Assembly: GCA_029834535.1 (NCBI GenBank)
Contig: JAQMWT010000388.1
Coordinates: 124,001-188,000, forward strand
Direction of reading: 5' to 3'
Origin: Chrysophaeum taylorii
Lineage: Eukaryota; Sar; Pelagophyceae; Pelagomonadales; Pelagomonadaceae
Length of the DNA stretch: 64,000 bases
Part shown: piece after piece, positions 49,832-59,707 of the stretch
Position numbering within the stretch: position 1 is the stretch's first letter
Layout: each line of letters opens with the position of its first letter
Position numbers and translations under genes: made by a program
The notes under the pieces: model-generated
Databases searched by the model: none
Told to the model about the DNA's origin: nothing
Seen by the model: only the letters and a program-made list of their open reading frames with translations

Positions 49832-52207
49832 TCATCGAGACGCGGCGGCAAGCAAGTCTAGGATGGTTGCCAGCTTGGAGTTTGCTTCGGTTTGGAGTTC
49901 TTTCAGATTGGCAATATCCAAGGCTAGGAGGTTGACGCGGTCCGCAAGCTCGTTCAAATCAAGACCGGTATCTGTCACTCCGCCATCCATCGTTAGGCAC
50001 GGCGAAAGTGGCTCGAGATCAAGCGCTTCGTTATTCTGAGTCGTGTTTCGCACGCTTTGTTGATTGGGCTCCTCCGTCAATGAGGGATCTGGGATCTTCC
50101 TTCGATTTCCTTCCACACGTCGTCGCTTTGGATTTGCACAATTTTCGTCTTCTTCAAAGCACTTAGTTAGCGAGGCCGCCGGTTTTGAATGCGGCGGTTG
50201 CTCGGCTGAAGACAGAGACAAACCAGATTCCGGGCAAACGTCGTCGGCAGCCAAAGTGGGTGGCGTGGAGGCCGTGAATTTGTGGTGTCTGTTCGTGGCC
50301 TCGCGATGTTCCGAGAGCTGGCGCATTGCATCAACAAGGCGATTCGAAGCGTGACTCGAGTCTTCCGACTCGAGAGTATCCTGGTAAATCCGCCTTGAGG
50401 AAGGGGCCGTCGTGTTTAAAAAAGAAATAGAATTGGACTGCGTGTTGTTTGGCGCAGATGGGACGCAGCGATCAAGGACGCTTCTCATATCCCCGCACGA
50501 AAGCGTACGAACTTCGGTGAACATTATAGAGCGAACTGTCGCGTTTCGACGCTGGCTCTCCCCGACGACGGCGCCTTCGCCGAAAAACTGGTTCTTTGAT
50601 AGCATGGCCACGCGTTTTGTCGTCGTCGTTCCGTCGAGTATCACGAGCACCTCGACTGCGCCTCTCACTATGAAGAACATGCAGTCCCCGATGTCGCCTT
50701 CGTGGACGATCACGTCCCCAGCACTAAAGTATGCGGTGTGGAGCTTGGCGGCAAGTCCCCGAATAACCTCGGGATTGGCACAATGCATGAACTTTATCTT
50801 CTTGAGGTAGTTGACGTTGAGCTCGAGACTCAGCTTGCTCCGGAGGTCGAGGCTGAGGTTCTCCATGAGCCTGTGTTCCTCGGCCACGGAGAGTGCGTAC
50901 TTTGAATGGCGGGAAATGAGGTCCTCGCGAACCTCGGCGCGCAAGTGGTCGGGGATCTTGTGCTGGTCCATGAACATATTCAGCGATTGTATCTGCGTCG
51001 AAAACTGACGCTTTCTCCACTGCAGCTGCTCGCACAGATGGATTGCCCAGGATGTTCCGACGGCGAAGATCGAGGCACCAATGATCATGACGACAATACT
51101 CCAGGTGCGCTCGAGAGTGGCCACGGCGTGAATGTCGCCGTAGCCGACAGTCGTGACGGTTGAGCACACCCAATAAAACGCCGCGATGTAGCGGTCCAAT
51201 TTTGACGCCCGATCGAGCTCATTCCGCGAAATCCAGCTGCTGCGCCGGAACTCTCCGTCGCGGCGATTGCGCGCACCGATGGCGTAGAAGACACAAGCAA
51301 AAACGTGGCACGTCAGCAACACCCCAACGGCGAACGACAAGATCTGGAGGACATGTTGCCTCAGAATAAAGGAGAACTCGAGACGGCTGATGACGCGATT
51401 AAGCCGCATGAACTTGAGGAGTTTTAAAAGCTTTAACACTCGAACAATTCGGACGAGCTTGAGAAGCTTGATAAGCTTAACTGCATCGCTATTGGATGTG
51501 TTCTTGTCGAGGAAAACCAGTGGGAAGCCGATGACCGCCCCCGCGTCGATCAAAAACCATGACCGCAAGTACTCCACAGCGATTCGGCGCTGATTAGAAA
51601 CGATCTCGCCGTCAACTTCTACAGCTGTGAAGAAATTCAAGCCAATGTCTATGACGAAGAAGACATCCTGCACGAATGTCAAGATCAACAGGCTGCGCGT
51701 CTGTCGTATCTGGAAGCAGAGCACAACAGGTAGTTGGATCGCCGCGAAAAACAAAAAAAATAACGTGCCCAAGTCCCAGCAGCAACGGGTCCTGCGGTGT
51801 GGATGAAGGATGTACCATGGAATGGACGGCTGCGGGTTCGTTCCCAGCTCCGCGCTATTGTCCATGTCGACGCTCTTGAGGTTGAGTGACATAATCGCGC
51901 GAAGATCGTCCGGTGCCATCATGTGCACGTCTGTAAGCGAACGTTGTCGCCGTTTTATTTGTGGCGTTCTTGGATTGAACTCAACGCCGCTCGCAGATGA
52001 GCTAAACATAGCACTAAAGCTCTTTCGGCGCTTACTTATCGACAACGAATTCGACAACGGTGAGGCCAGTTTGCCAAACACGATGGATGCCGAACTCTGA
52101 AGCTTCGTCATCTTGGGAGTGTCGCACATAAACGATAGCGACCTTACCTTCCCGTCGCCATCCTCGTCTTCTGTCGGGTCCTCGTTCCGGCTCATCATTG
52201 CCGTCAT
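49832..52207 (-). CDS. Voltage-gated K+ channel with cyclic-nucleotide-binding domain (EAG/HCN-like)
   Basis: A single-exon 791-residue channel. Six transmembrane helices lie at about 145-400. S4 is rich in positive charges (KLIKLLKLVRIVRVLKLLKL). The selectivity filter is TVGYGD at about 354-359, diagnostic of K+ conductance, and S6 follows (WSIVVMIIGASIFAVGTSWA). A C-linker (MFMDQHKIPDHLRAEVREDL) and a cNMP-binding domain follow at about 480-590 (AGDVIVHEGDIGDCMFFIVR; FFGEGAVVG). The tail is polar and ends in a predicted coiled coil (ELADRVNLLALDIANLKELQ), a possible tetramerisation helix. It belongs to the EAG/KCNH-HCN-plant Shaker superfamily. No PAS domain or ankyrin repeats are visible. 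Codon use is less GC-rich than in most genes of this window. Confidence 0.92.
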   Translation of the reverse strand: MTAMMSRNEDPTEDEDGDGKVRSLSFMCDTPKMTKLQSSASIVFGKLASPLSNSLSISKRRKSFSAMFSSSASGVEFNPRTPQIKRRQRSLTDVHMMAPDDLRAIMSLNLKSVDMDNSAELGTNPQPSIPWYILHPHRRTRCCWDLGTLFFLFFAAIQLPVVLCFQIRQTRSLLILTFVQDVFFVIDIGLNFFTAVEVDGEIVSNQRRIAVEYLRSWFLIDAGAVIGFPLVFLDKNTSNSDAVKLIKLLKLVRIVRVLKLLKLLKFMRLNRVISRLEFSFILRQHVLQILSFAVGVLLTCHVFACVFYAIGARNRRDGEFRRSSWISRNELDRASKLDRYIAAFYWVCSTVTTVGYGDIHAVATLERTWSIVVMIIGASIFAVGTSWAIHLCEQLQWRKRQFSTQIQSLNMFMDQHKIPDHLRAEVREDLISRHSKYALSVAEEHRLMENLSLDLRSKLSLELNVNYLKKIKFMHCANPEVIRGLAAKLHTAYFSAGDVIVHEGDIGDCMFFIVRGAVEVLVILDGTTTTKRVAMLSKNQFFGEGAVVGESQRRNATVRSIMFTEVRTLSCGDMRSVLDRCVPSAPNNTQSNSISFLNTTAPSSRRIYQDTLESEDSSHASNRLVDAMRQLSEHREATNRHHKFTASTPPTLAADDVCPESGLSLSSAEQPPHSKPAASLTKCFEEDENCANPKRRRVEGNRRKIPDPSLTEEPNQQSVRNTTQNNEALDLEPLSPCLTMDGGVTDTGLDLNELADRVNLLALDIANLKELQTEANSKLATILDLLAAASR

Positions 52208-52790
52208 GAGTCTTCTTGCCCCAGTCTAGTGAACCCTATACAAAGATACGCATATTACCACGTCACAGAAAGTATCAAGATCGGTTTTTTAAAGGTCGAC
52301 TGCCAAGAGGGTTTGGGCTTGAGGGAGTGCAAGATGGGTTCATAATGGTGTGATAGTAAGCCTCTAATTCGAAACTAAGTAGCGGAAACAAAATCGGAAA
52401 TCAGGCAGATCCCGAGAGGCCAATCCATTCTTACCACTACAAACAGTCGACTGCCGGGGGGTGCGGAAATGAGGACGCGAGTGCGCGGAGGGTGTAACGG
52501 GTTGTGTGGATACGTGAGTGGTGCCTGGAGGGCAAAAGGAACACGAGGCCTAGTCGGGGTCGACGCTGAGTGCAAAAGGGGTTATCACTGAGACGTTTGA
52601 GACAAGAGGCAGCAAAAATCACTGTGTCCCTCCGGAAGAGAATGGCAGTGGTAGTGCTGCCCTTTACGCCCTGTCTCTAACGACAACAAAGCGCAGCACG
52701 GTGATAGACAAGCTGTCTATCTGATTTGATTGATGTGTATATAACTAAGAACTAAAGCTAGAATAGGGGTAAGACCCTAGACAGAAAAAA
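52208..52790. other. Spacer between K+ channel gene and copia fossil
   Basis: The upstream region of the minus-strand channel gene. It may also contain a decayed terminal repeat of the neighbouring retroelement. No gene is seen. Confidence 0.4.
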
Positions 52791-55700
52791 ATATATCTTA
52801 ACGCCCCACAGATTGGACTCGGGGATATAGAGATCTGAATCAAACTAAGCAGGAAGGATTCTGCTATCGACAAAAACGAGGATATCATTTTGAATGGGGC
52901 TGTAAGTTGGGAGGTGTCTCAAGTGCATGGTTTCATACTAAGGTGGAGTGGAAGAAGTTGCGTGTTCGCCACTGGCGCGTATAGACGAATGACATTATTC
53001 TCCTGATAATAGCAGATGCGAAATTCACGTAAGTTTCTATAACGTGTTATGGAGCTGACTTTGCGGTGACTGCCCACATGAAGTCCGTTAGCGTTATCGA
53101 TAAAAAGAGGCAATGAAAAAGCTTGTTTACAAGATAGTAAAAGTGGGTGAGAGGGAAGTATCCTATGAAACCAAATGCATTCATCTACGGCTGCACTAGC
53201 TGCGATGAATTCGGCTTCCATGTTGCCTTTAGTGGTAAGAGTCTGTCGTTTACTTGACCAATATACAAGATTGCCAAAAACGAAGATACATGTGGCAGAG
53301 TGCGATCGAAGCTTAGGATCGGAAGCATCAGCGAAACTAGCATCAGTGAAGCAAAGACAAGGTGAGCTAAGATGTTGCAATTCAGGATAAGTGGTGATCG
53401 TGTGTTGGGTAAACGGCGTGATCGACGGGTTATCACACGAGAATTCCAGTGAGCTGATTTGTGTAACCTGTAAGTATCGAAACATCACATAAAGATGTAA
53501 GAGATGATTTTGCTCGGGATTGTGCACACCCTTGAAACATACATTGCATAGTGTAGTAATATCAGGGCGACATGTAACTGAAATGTAAATGCTAGTTCCA
53601 CAGTAATGCGGCAAGTTATTGCGAAGAATCTCCAAAGTAGGAGCAATATCGGCCAATAGCCTCGCGGAAAGTTTGGTGAGAAACATTTCTGAGTGAGGTA
53701 CATCAGTGCCACTGAGAGTACGCTTATGCTCAGAACGCATTTTCTTAATTTTAGCTGCTACGTTCATTGTGAGATGTCCAGCTGATAAGATATAGTGAAG
53801 GTTAATGCCAAGAAATGATCGAGTGCTTTTATGCCAGGTACCTTTACCATATTCCTTTTCGAGATTGTTACGAAGAGAAGGAATCTTGTTTGTACCAGTG
53901 CCGGCGATCAACAGATCGTCTACGGAAACGGATAGAAGAACCCACTAGTCTGTAGATTTGTTCCAGTAGATGTACAAGCATGTATCGACCTGAGAGCGTC
54001 AAAACTCGCTCTGTCGTGAGAATGAATCGAGCTTGATATTCCACAATAGGGCTGATTGCTTTAGGTCTGAAGTTAGTTAGTTGGTGCTTTAGACCACAAA
54101 GTGCCTTAACAACAAGTCGAAGTACCAACTTTGATTAAGGATGATTCTTCTGTATTTGCTGAATCATATTCTGGGAGACACGAATTCCTCGAGGAAAATC
54201 GATCCACACGCGTCGATCAAGCGCCGAATGAATGAATGCCTGGGGAATGTCGCAATGAGCGACAGGTAGCTGCTATAGCGAGAAGGAGCCTGAAAGTGGC
54301 GAGCATGTCGGTAGGGTGTGAAGTTTCATCGAAGTCAATGCCAACTCGTGCTAAAATTTCGCGTGGGCCCAGTCGAGCTATATAGCATCGGGAGGCCCGT
54401 CTGCGGAATACCTGATCGGAAGGACTAACTTCGTGGATATCGGCGAGCGGTCGGACGGTAGTGGTCCGTGCTTAAATACGCCAATACAATAACGGCCTTC
54501 GATCTCCCTGCAAATAGAAGAGATATGCTTAAATTGATCTTCGTCGCGGAAGTCTTCTAGTTCGATTATCTCTTCTGGCTCATATACATTATCGGCTGCA
54601 TTTACGAGTTGCAGCGCGACATGATCAATGTCCTGCAGGTTATCGTCCATGACTTCCTGAAGGGTGTTTTCGTCTGGGTTGCTTTAAGCTCAAGAACAGA
54701 TGACTCAATTGGCCCGAGTCACGCACAAAGCATGTCTATGAACTTGGGCATAGATGCGACTGACTAGTGGGGCGGTGATCGTCGCTTGTCGATACCGGGT
54801 GAGCTGGCAGAGGCGACACAACGATTTTGACCAACATGATATGAGTTGCCTATCGTTGACCAGTAGCGGTTTGCACCATCGGGGCGATATGTTCGTCAGC
54901 GCGTAAAATGTGTAGCGTGAACGCATAATCACGTGCTGTCATCAGCGCGATGGAAGCACACGTGTCTTAATAGATGGGTTGGTAGTGCGGCGGGATCTTT
55001 CTTTCGCGCATGTACTTGGATAGTAATGCGCTAGCTGCGTTGTAGTCTGTCGAGAAACACTCGCGGCGCGTTGAGATTCGGTTGAGCCAACAATTTATGA
55101 GACACAATGAGTAAAGTGAACATCTGTGGGGCAATATGGTCCACAGAAACGGCAGGTTCAGTGTTGCCAGAATTTAAACCATTCTGCGTGTCGAAAGGCG
55201 ACAATCCATCTTCTTGTGACTGGGAGTTGGAAGAAGTGTTAGACGATCCAGACGAGCTGTTTTGTTGATGTTCATGACGGCGACAGATAGCGGCGGTCGT
55301 GTAAGTCGACAGGCGTTGTTAATCGTCAGAGGGCAGTTTCGCAAAAGAATCTTCAGTGAAATGATGTGGAACAGCCGAATTTTTACTGTCGGGAATCGGT
55401 ATGGCATTCGATTGCGCAAGAGCTGGCGAAGGAGCTGTGTTAGATGGTTCCTCCGGCGCCTGGTAGTTTATCGACTTTTCGGTCAAGGCGAGGTGCACCA
55501 ACACTTCACTGGTAATACCGTCGGCATAGTCAAGTTATTTGTAAAGTCGGGGCATCTCAGTTTCATCGTCGGAAGAGCGGGTAGCGACAATATCAGATGA
55601 GAGCAAAAACGAGTCCAGCACTTTATCAGTGTAATCCTGCAACTGGGAAGTAGTGTTGTTGCGAGTCGCATGCCGGTATAACTTCTTGAAGTGCTCTTTC

Positions 55701-56560
55701 AGAGAGTATACTGTATGCGTTGTGCGATCCAAGAACTTCATATCGGAGCGAGCGGGACGATCGAAGGTGCGAGGGAAAATCGACTTATCATTCGACTGGC
55801 CAAGCCTTGTTACATACGAGTTGCCGTCGCGGAAATAGCATGCTTAAATCAGCACGTGAGAAGGGGCGGCTAGCATCTTTAGCGTCACGAGGATGTCTCG
55901 GGTTAAAGGGCTGTGCGACTTGCCGGTGACTTCGAACGTAAGAGTAGCGAAGACCTTGCTAGTTTGGTCAAGTTCACACTCAGCGTGATCCGTCAGCTCT
56001 GTAAAGGGCAGCTTGGGCTTTTGGTGGGAAGATAAGCCTTCCACATATGGTAGCCAAGAAACGGGCAGATCCAAGCGGCGTTTGTCATCGGGACTGTTAT
56101 GAATGGAGTTATACAGATCCAGTGCGCACTCCAGGATATACACATAGTTGGATGCGTGGCAGGATCGCTGGGCATCAGGTTGTGCACGAGCAGAGGATTG
56201 ATTTAGATTCACACAGCATACACCATTCTGCCCACTCTCGGGGGCATCGGACTTTACTCGTCGTATGGCTAAAGTCTCTGTAGATTTCCTCGTAGATCTT
56301 CTTACAGATCGTAGCTTGATCAAACTGGATGTCTGTTTCTTCCTTATTAAACTGGTTAGGTAGATGCCTGAAGGATTGAGCGCATTCAATAAAAGCATGT
56401 ACATGCCAGTGAGGATTATACACCATTTGATCAAACTGCTGCTGCTTCGAATAGCAAACATCAGTAGAAGCAACATTTTCGTCATAGTTATACGGAACTA
56501 ACATTATGGCCCGACGTTTGTTGGGGTGGTTATGCTTATTGTACTCAGCATTGACAGCTG
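52790..56560 (-). mobile_element. Decayed Ty1/copia LTR retrotransposon (fossil)
   Basis: Minus-strand element of the Ty1/copia family. Recognisable parts, in element order: a region of gag/early pol and integrase remnants (about 56.5-54.4 kb) and the reverse transcriptase C-terminal part with RNase H (about 54.1-52.92 kb). The RNase H part has the family's FTDASFAD- and EAEFIA-type motifs. It is broken, with many interruptions (probably ten or more). A TGTGGGG...-type terminus next to about 52811 might mark one LTR, but I could not find its partner, so the ends are approximate and insertion age cannot be estimated from LTR divergence. The amount of decay suggests an old copy. Composition is AT-richer than host genes. 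Confidence 0.75.
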
Positions 56561-57268
56561 GCTAGACAGCATTGGCAGCTAGCCAGACAGCGATTCGGTC
56601 TTACACCGATCTTAGTGATGATTATGATGATGGCCCGTCGAATTTCGACTTCCCACCTTTTTGAATCTCGCAAACTCAAATCCGAATTTAAGGATACCGA
56701 CGCGCGTAGCATCACTTTCAAGGAAGGAAAATATTACTCCTCAGTGCAACACACCTTGTGTCACGGATTTCGCACCTCACGAAATCAATGTTCTCATTGA
56801 CCTTCAGAGGAGGAGCAGAGCAACGTGCCCACCGCTATTTCCCGACGCGTTTACCACCTTCTCGAATATCGCGAGTCCGTCCCTACGCCAAAAGTCCAAT
56901 ATGCCCAAGCGCCGAGGGAAACTTTGAATCGAATCTAGGGAGGGAGGCCGAGTCCTGTGGTAGCAAGAACAACTCCCCTCTTTCCTTCCACCTATTCACG
57001 CTTATTTATCACTAGCCCCTTCACTGGCGCCCAGACCCAGTTGAGCTATAGCGCTGGGCCGCCCCCTATAATGGGGTTGCGTCACCGTCCTTCCTTCCAC
57101 TCACCCCCGCTCGACGCTCTCACCCCCGCCAATCTAAGCCGCTTTAATCATCGCGCGCTCCGCGCTTTTGAGTTTACACCTTTGAGTTTACACTTTAGCC
57201 CCTTAATTAACGTCAACGACTAGAACGTCCAAGCTTCCTAAGTAGAGGATCGTCGGTGTAACAAACGG
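56561..57268. other. Intergenic, contains a dispersed repeat segment
   Basis: No gene is supported. About 57110-57200 resembles 62040-62130 (shared CTCTCACCCCCGCCAATCTA followed by GC.GCTTT.ATC). The last part is the upstream region of the glycosyltransferase-like gene. Confidence 0.45.
57110..57200 (+). repeat. Dispersed repeat segment, copy A
   Basis: Shares CTCTCACCCCCGCCAATCTA and following sequence with 62040-62130. GAGTTTACACC-type short repeats follow. Confidence 0.65.
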
Positions 57269-58696
57269 ATGTGGCTAGCATTGGTGCTGGCTGTTCGAAG
57301 TCGCGCGGGACAAGGCGCTCATCATCCGTGCGCGCGATCGCGCGAGACGTGCAAATGCCATGGGAACGCAAGCATTCTCATGGAGAAAGTTGTGCTCGCG
57401 CAACGGCAAGTTGAGAGCGAGATCCTGTGTACGTTTGCATCGTTCCGCGGAGGAAGGGAACCCGAGCCGAGGCGTCCGAAAGCATGCGCATGCTCGCCAG
57501 CTCGCGGTAAACTAGGGTGGCCGAGCGATCATCGTCCGCATAATCTTTTTTTATGCGGGAGCGAGGGGGCGTCGTGCGAAGGATGTCGAGGCGAAGTACG
57601 TTTTGGTCGGGGCGATTTCGCGCAGCGGCCGAAATTCTCGCAGAGCCGCGTCTCGAGCGGCGAGCCCATGCCCTGCGTCGCATCGGAATTCCGCGCGATC
57701 GGATCGAGGGCCTCGTCGCGGAACTGCGTTTGTCGGCAAAGCCGACCGCGCGTGGCGGTGTGCTTGTGGGGCGTGAATCGTTGTCTGAATCGGACCATCG
57801 CGTCGATCGACTCCATGATACTCGGACCACTGCGCGACAAGGACGTCGACTTGGACGTGTTCTTCCATTCGTATTCCCTGCAGCACATTAGCTCCCCCTG
57901 GGCGGGAGAATCGAACGCGCCCGTAGAGGGTGCCCTCGACGAAGCGAAGCGACTCGCGCGCCGAGGGCTCGTGCGGTACGAGATCACGGACCAGGATTGG
58001 TTCGACCGCCACTTTGATTACCACGCTTTTATCGAGAAGAAAAAATTTCCGTCGACCTACCAACCCAACACGGTGCGAAACTTGATCAGGTCGCTGCACT
58101 CGCTCGAGCGCGTGACAGATCTCTGGCTGCTCGAGGAGACGCGTCGCGGTCGTCGCCACCTCAACGCGACGACGTTGAACGACGAGGATGTACAGCGCGG
58201 AGAGACCGACGGTTTTGCATTTTATGACAAGGTGGTCTACCTCCGGCCGGACCTCCTCTTCGAGTCGCCGCTTGACGTCGAGCTGCTTTTCTCGCTCAAA
58301 GACGAACAACTCTACACTCCCGTCTGGGCTACGTACGGCGGTATCAACGACAGGTTTGCCGCAGGCTCGCCCAAGGCCGCCCTCGCCTTTGGTCACCGCC
58401 TCAAACACCTGCGCGAGTTTGCCAACCACCAAGGAATTCATTCCGAATCGTTTGCCGCGTTCGCTTTGGATCGAGCCGCCGTCGAGCCCGTCTTCTCCAA
58501 AGTGCCGTGCGGCCTCCGGGTTCGTCACGACGGCCACGTCGTCACCTTCGACTGCATGAAGGTCGAGAAACGCTTTCGCAACCACCCCGCCATGAGCCGG
58601 AGCATGTTCGACGGCCGACCCACGACCTACCCGGCCACCTCCCCCCCGCCGTCAAACTTATCGACGACGACGATGACCTCATCACTCAAAAAATGA
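57269..58696 (+). CDS. Secreted or Golgi glycosyltransferase-like protein
   Basis: An open frame of 475 residues beginning with a short hydrophobic signal-like segment (MWLALVLAV). The C-terminal 310 residues look like an eukaryotic GT-A-type or DUF-type glycosyltransferase: RVAVCLWGVNRCLNRTIASI, DVDLDVFFHSYS, then FAFYDKVVYLRPDLLFESPL (an acidic-motif strand), LYTPVWATYGGINDRFAAGS and HSESFAAFAL. Related proteins in algae modify extracellular polysaccharides; the exact family and sugar are unknown. The 150 residues between leader and catalytic region are Cys/Arg/Pro-rich and may include an unspliced in-frame intron. The tail is Pro/Ser/Thr-rich. Confidence 0.6.
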   Translation: MWLALVLAVRSRAGQGAHHPCARSRETCKCHGNASILMEKVVLAQRQVESEILCTFASFRGGREPEPRRPKACACSPARGKLGWPSDHRPHNLFLCGSEGASCEGCRGEVRFGRGDFAQRPKFSQSRVSSGEPMPCVASEFRAIGSRASSRNCVCRQSRPRVAVCLWGVNRCLNRTIASIDSMILGPLRDKDVDLDVFFHSYSLQHISSPWAGESNAPVEGALDEAKRLARRGLVRYEITDQDWFDRHFDYHAFIEKKKFPSTYQPNTVRNLIRSLHSLERVTDLWLLEETRRGRRHLNATTLNDEDVQRGETDGFAFYDKVVYLRPDLLFESPLDVELLFSLKDEQLYTPVWATYGGINDRFAAGSPKAALAFGHRLKHLREFANHQGIHSESFAAFALDRAAVEPVFSKVPCGLRVRHDGHVVTFDCMKVEKRFRNHPAMSRSMFDGRPTTYPATSPPPSNLSTTTMTSSLKK

Positions 58697-59707
58697 TGAG
58701 TAGAATTTATCTCTGGAATAATAATAAGAAGAAGAAGAAGAAAAGTTTCTTCGTAATTTTTTTGTTGGGGGCTTGTGAAATAGAACGAACGAACGGGGCC
58801 GAGGAGTGCGCAGCCCATTCCAAAAACAGGCCGCGCGAGAAGTATAGAGGTCACTTAGCGCGCGTCTACGGGGGGGGACCAAGCCTCGTCCTCCTCCTCC
58901 TCCTCGACGTCGTTGTCGTCGTCGCTAGAAAGCCTGCCCCCCCCCCAAACTGTACTGTATGTACTACTGGGGGACTGGCTTGCCCTCTTGCACATTGTTG
59001 GCTGGTTTCGGACCCAGCGAGCCCGGGGTCTAAGGCATCAGCATCGTCAGGAGTGCCATCGCCCATCTACACCCACCACATACCGCCGCTACACGTACAC
59101 CATTCCTGGCGGCGGCGACAACCGAGACTGGGCGCAATAGACCAAGGGCGCCATTCCGGGGGGCAAACAGTACGGGATGTCGTCGGGAGGCTGTGTAGTA
59201 TGCGCTTGGGACATGATGGTCGACTAGCCGCGGGCCGCCTTAGGGGCCCGGCAGGGGTACATACAAGGTCTTGAGGATGCGGAAGCGAAAGGTGCGACGA
59301 AAGAACAGAAAGGTGCATCATCATCATCATCATCATCATCATCGCAAGGAGACGACACTACGCGGGACAAGAATCCCGGACCATGGTGCACCACGCGCGA
59401 GGCGCGCGTCGAAACGCGGGAGAGGGCGCGACGAGGGGTGAGTTCATTATTCAGCGCACAAAGGGCGTGGTGGACCGCCTTGGGTGCGGTACACCACGCC
59501 CTCTCCCCTCGTCGCGAGACGCGCCGGCTGGGGGGAACCACGATTTGCCACGGATCGATCGATCGATCGATCGATCGATCGATCGATCGATCGCGACGTC
59601 ACCGGCTCGGATGATGACGCGAGCGGTAGGCGTGTTCGCGCGTCGCGCGTTCGGCGGCCGCAAGACGCCTGGGCGCAGCAGAGTAAGCAAAAAGCACCCC
59701 GAACGAC
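58697..59707. other. Intergenic region with several microsatellites
   Basis: It contains an AAG run (58727-58742), a CTC run (about 58889-58908), a CAT run (59317-59342) and a GATC array (59553-59592), plus a short inverted repeat (CGCGACGAGGGG near 59427 and CCCCTCGTCGCG near 59507). No gene is supported. Confidence 0.5.
59553..59592. repeat. (GATC)n array
   Basis: About ten GATC tetranucleotides, self-complementary and a dense cluster of potential Dam/DpnII-type adenine-methylation sites. Confidence 0.9.
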
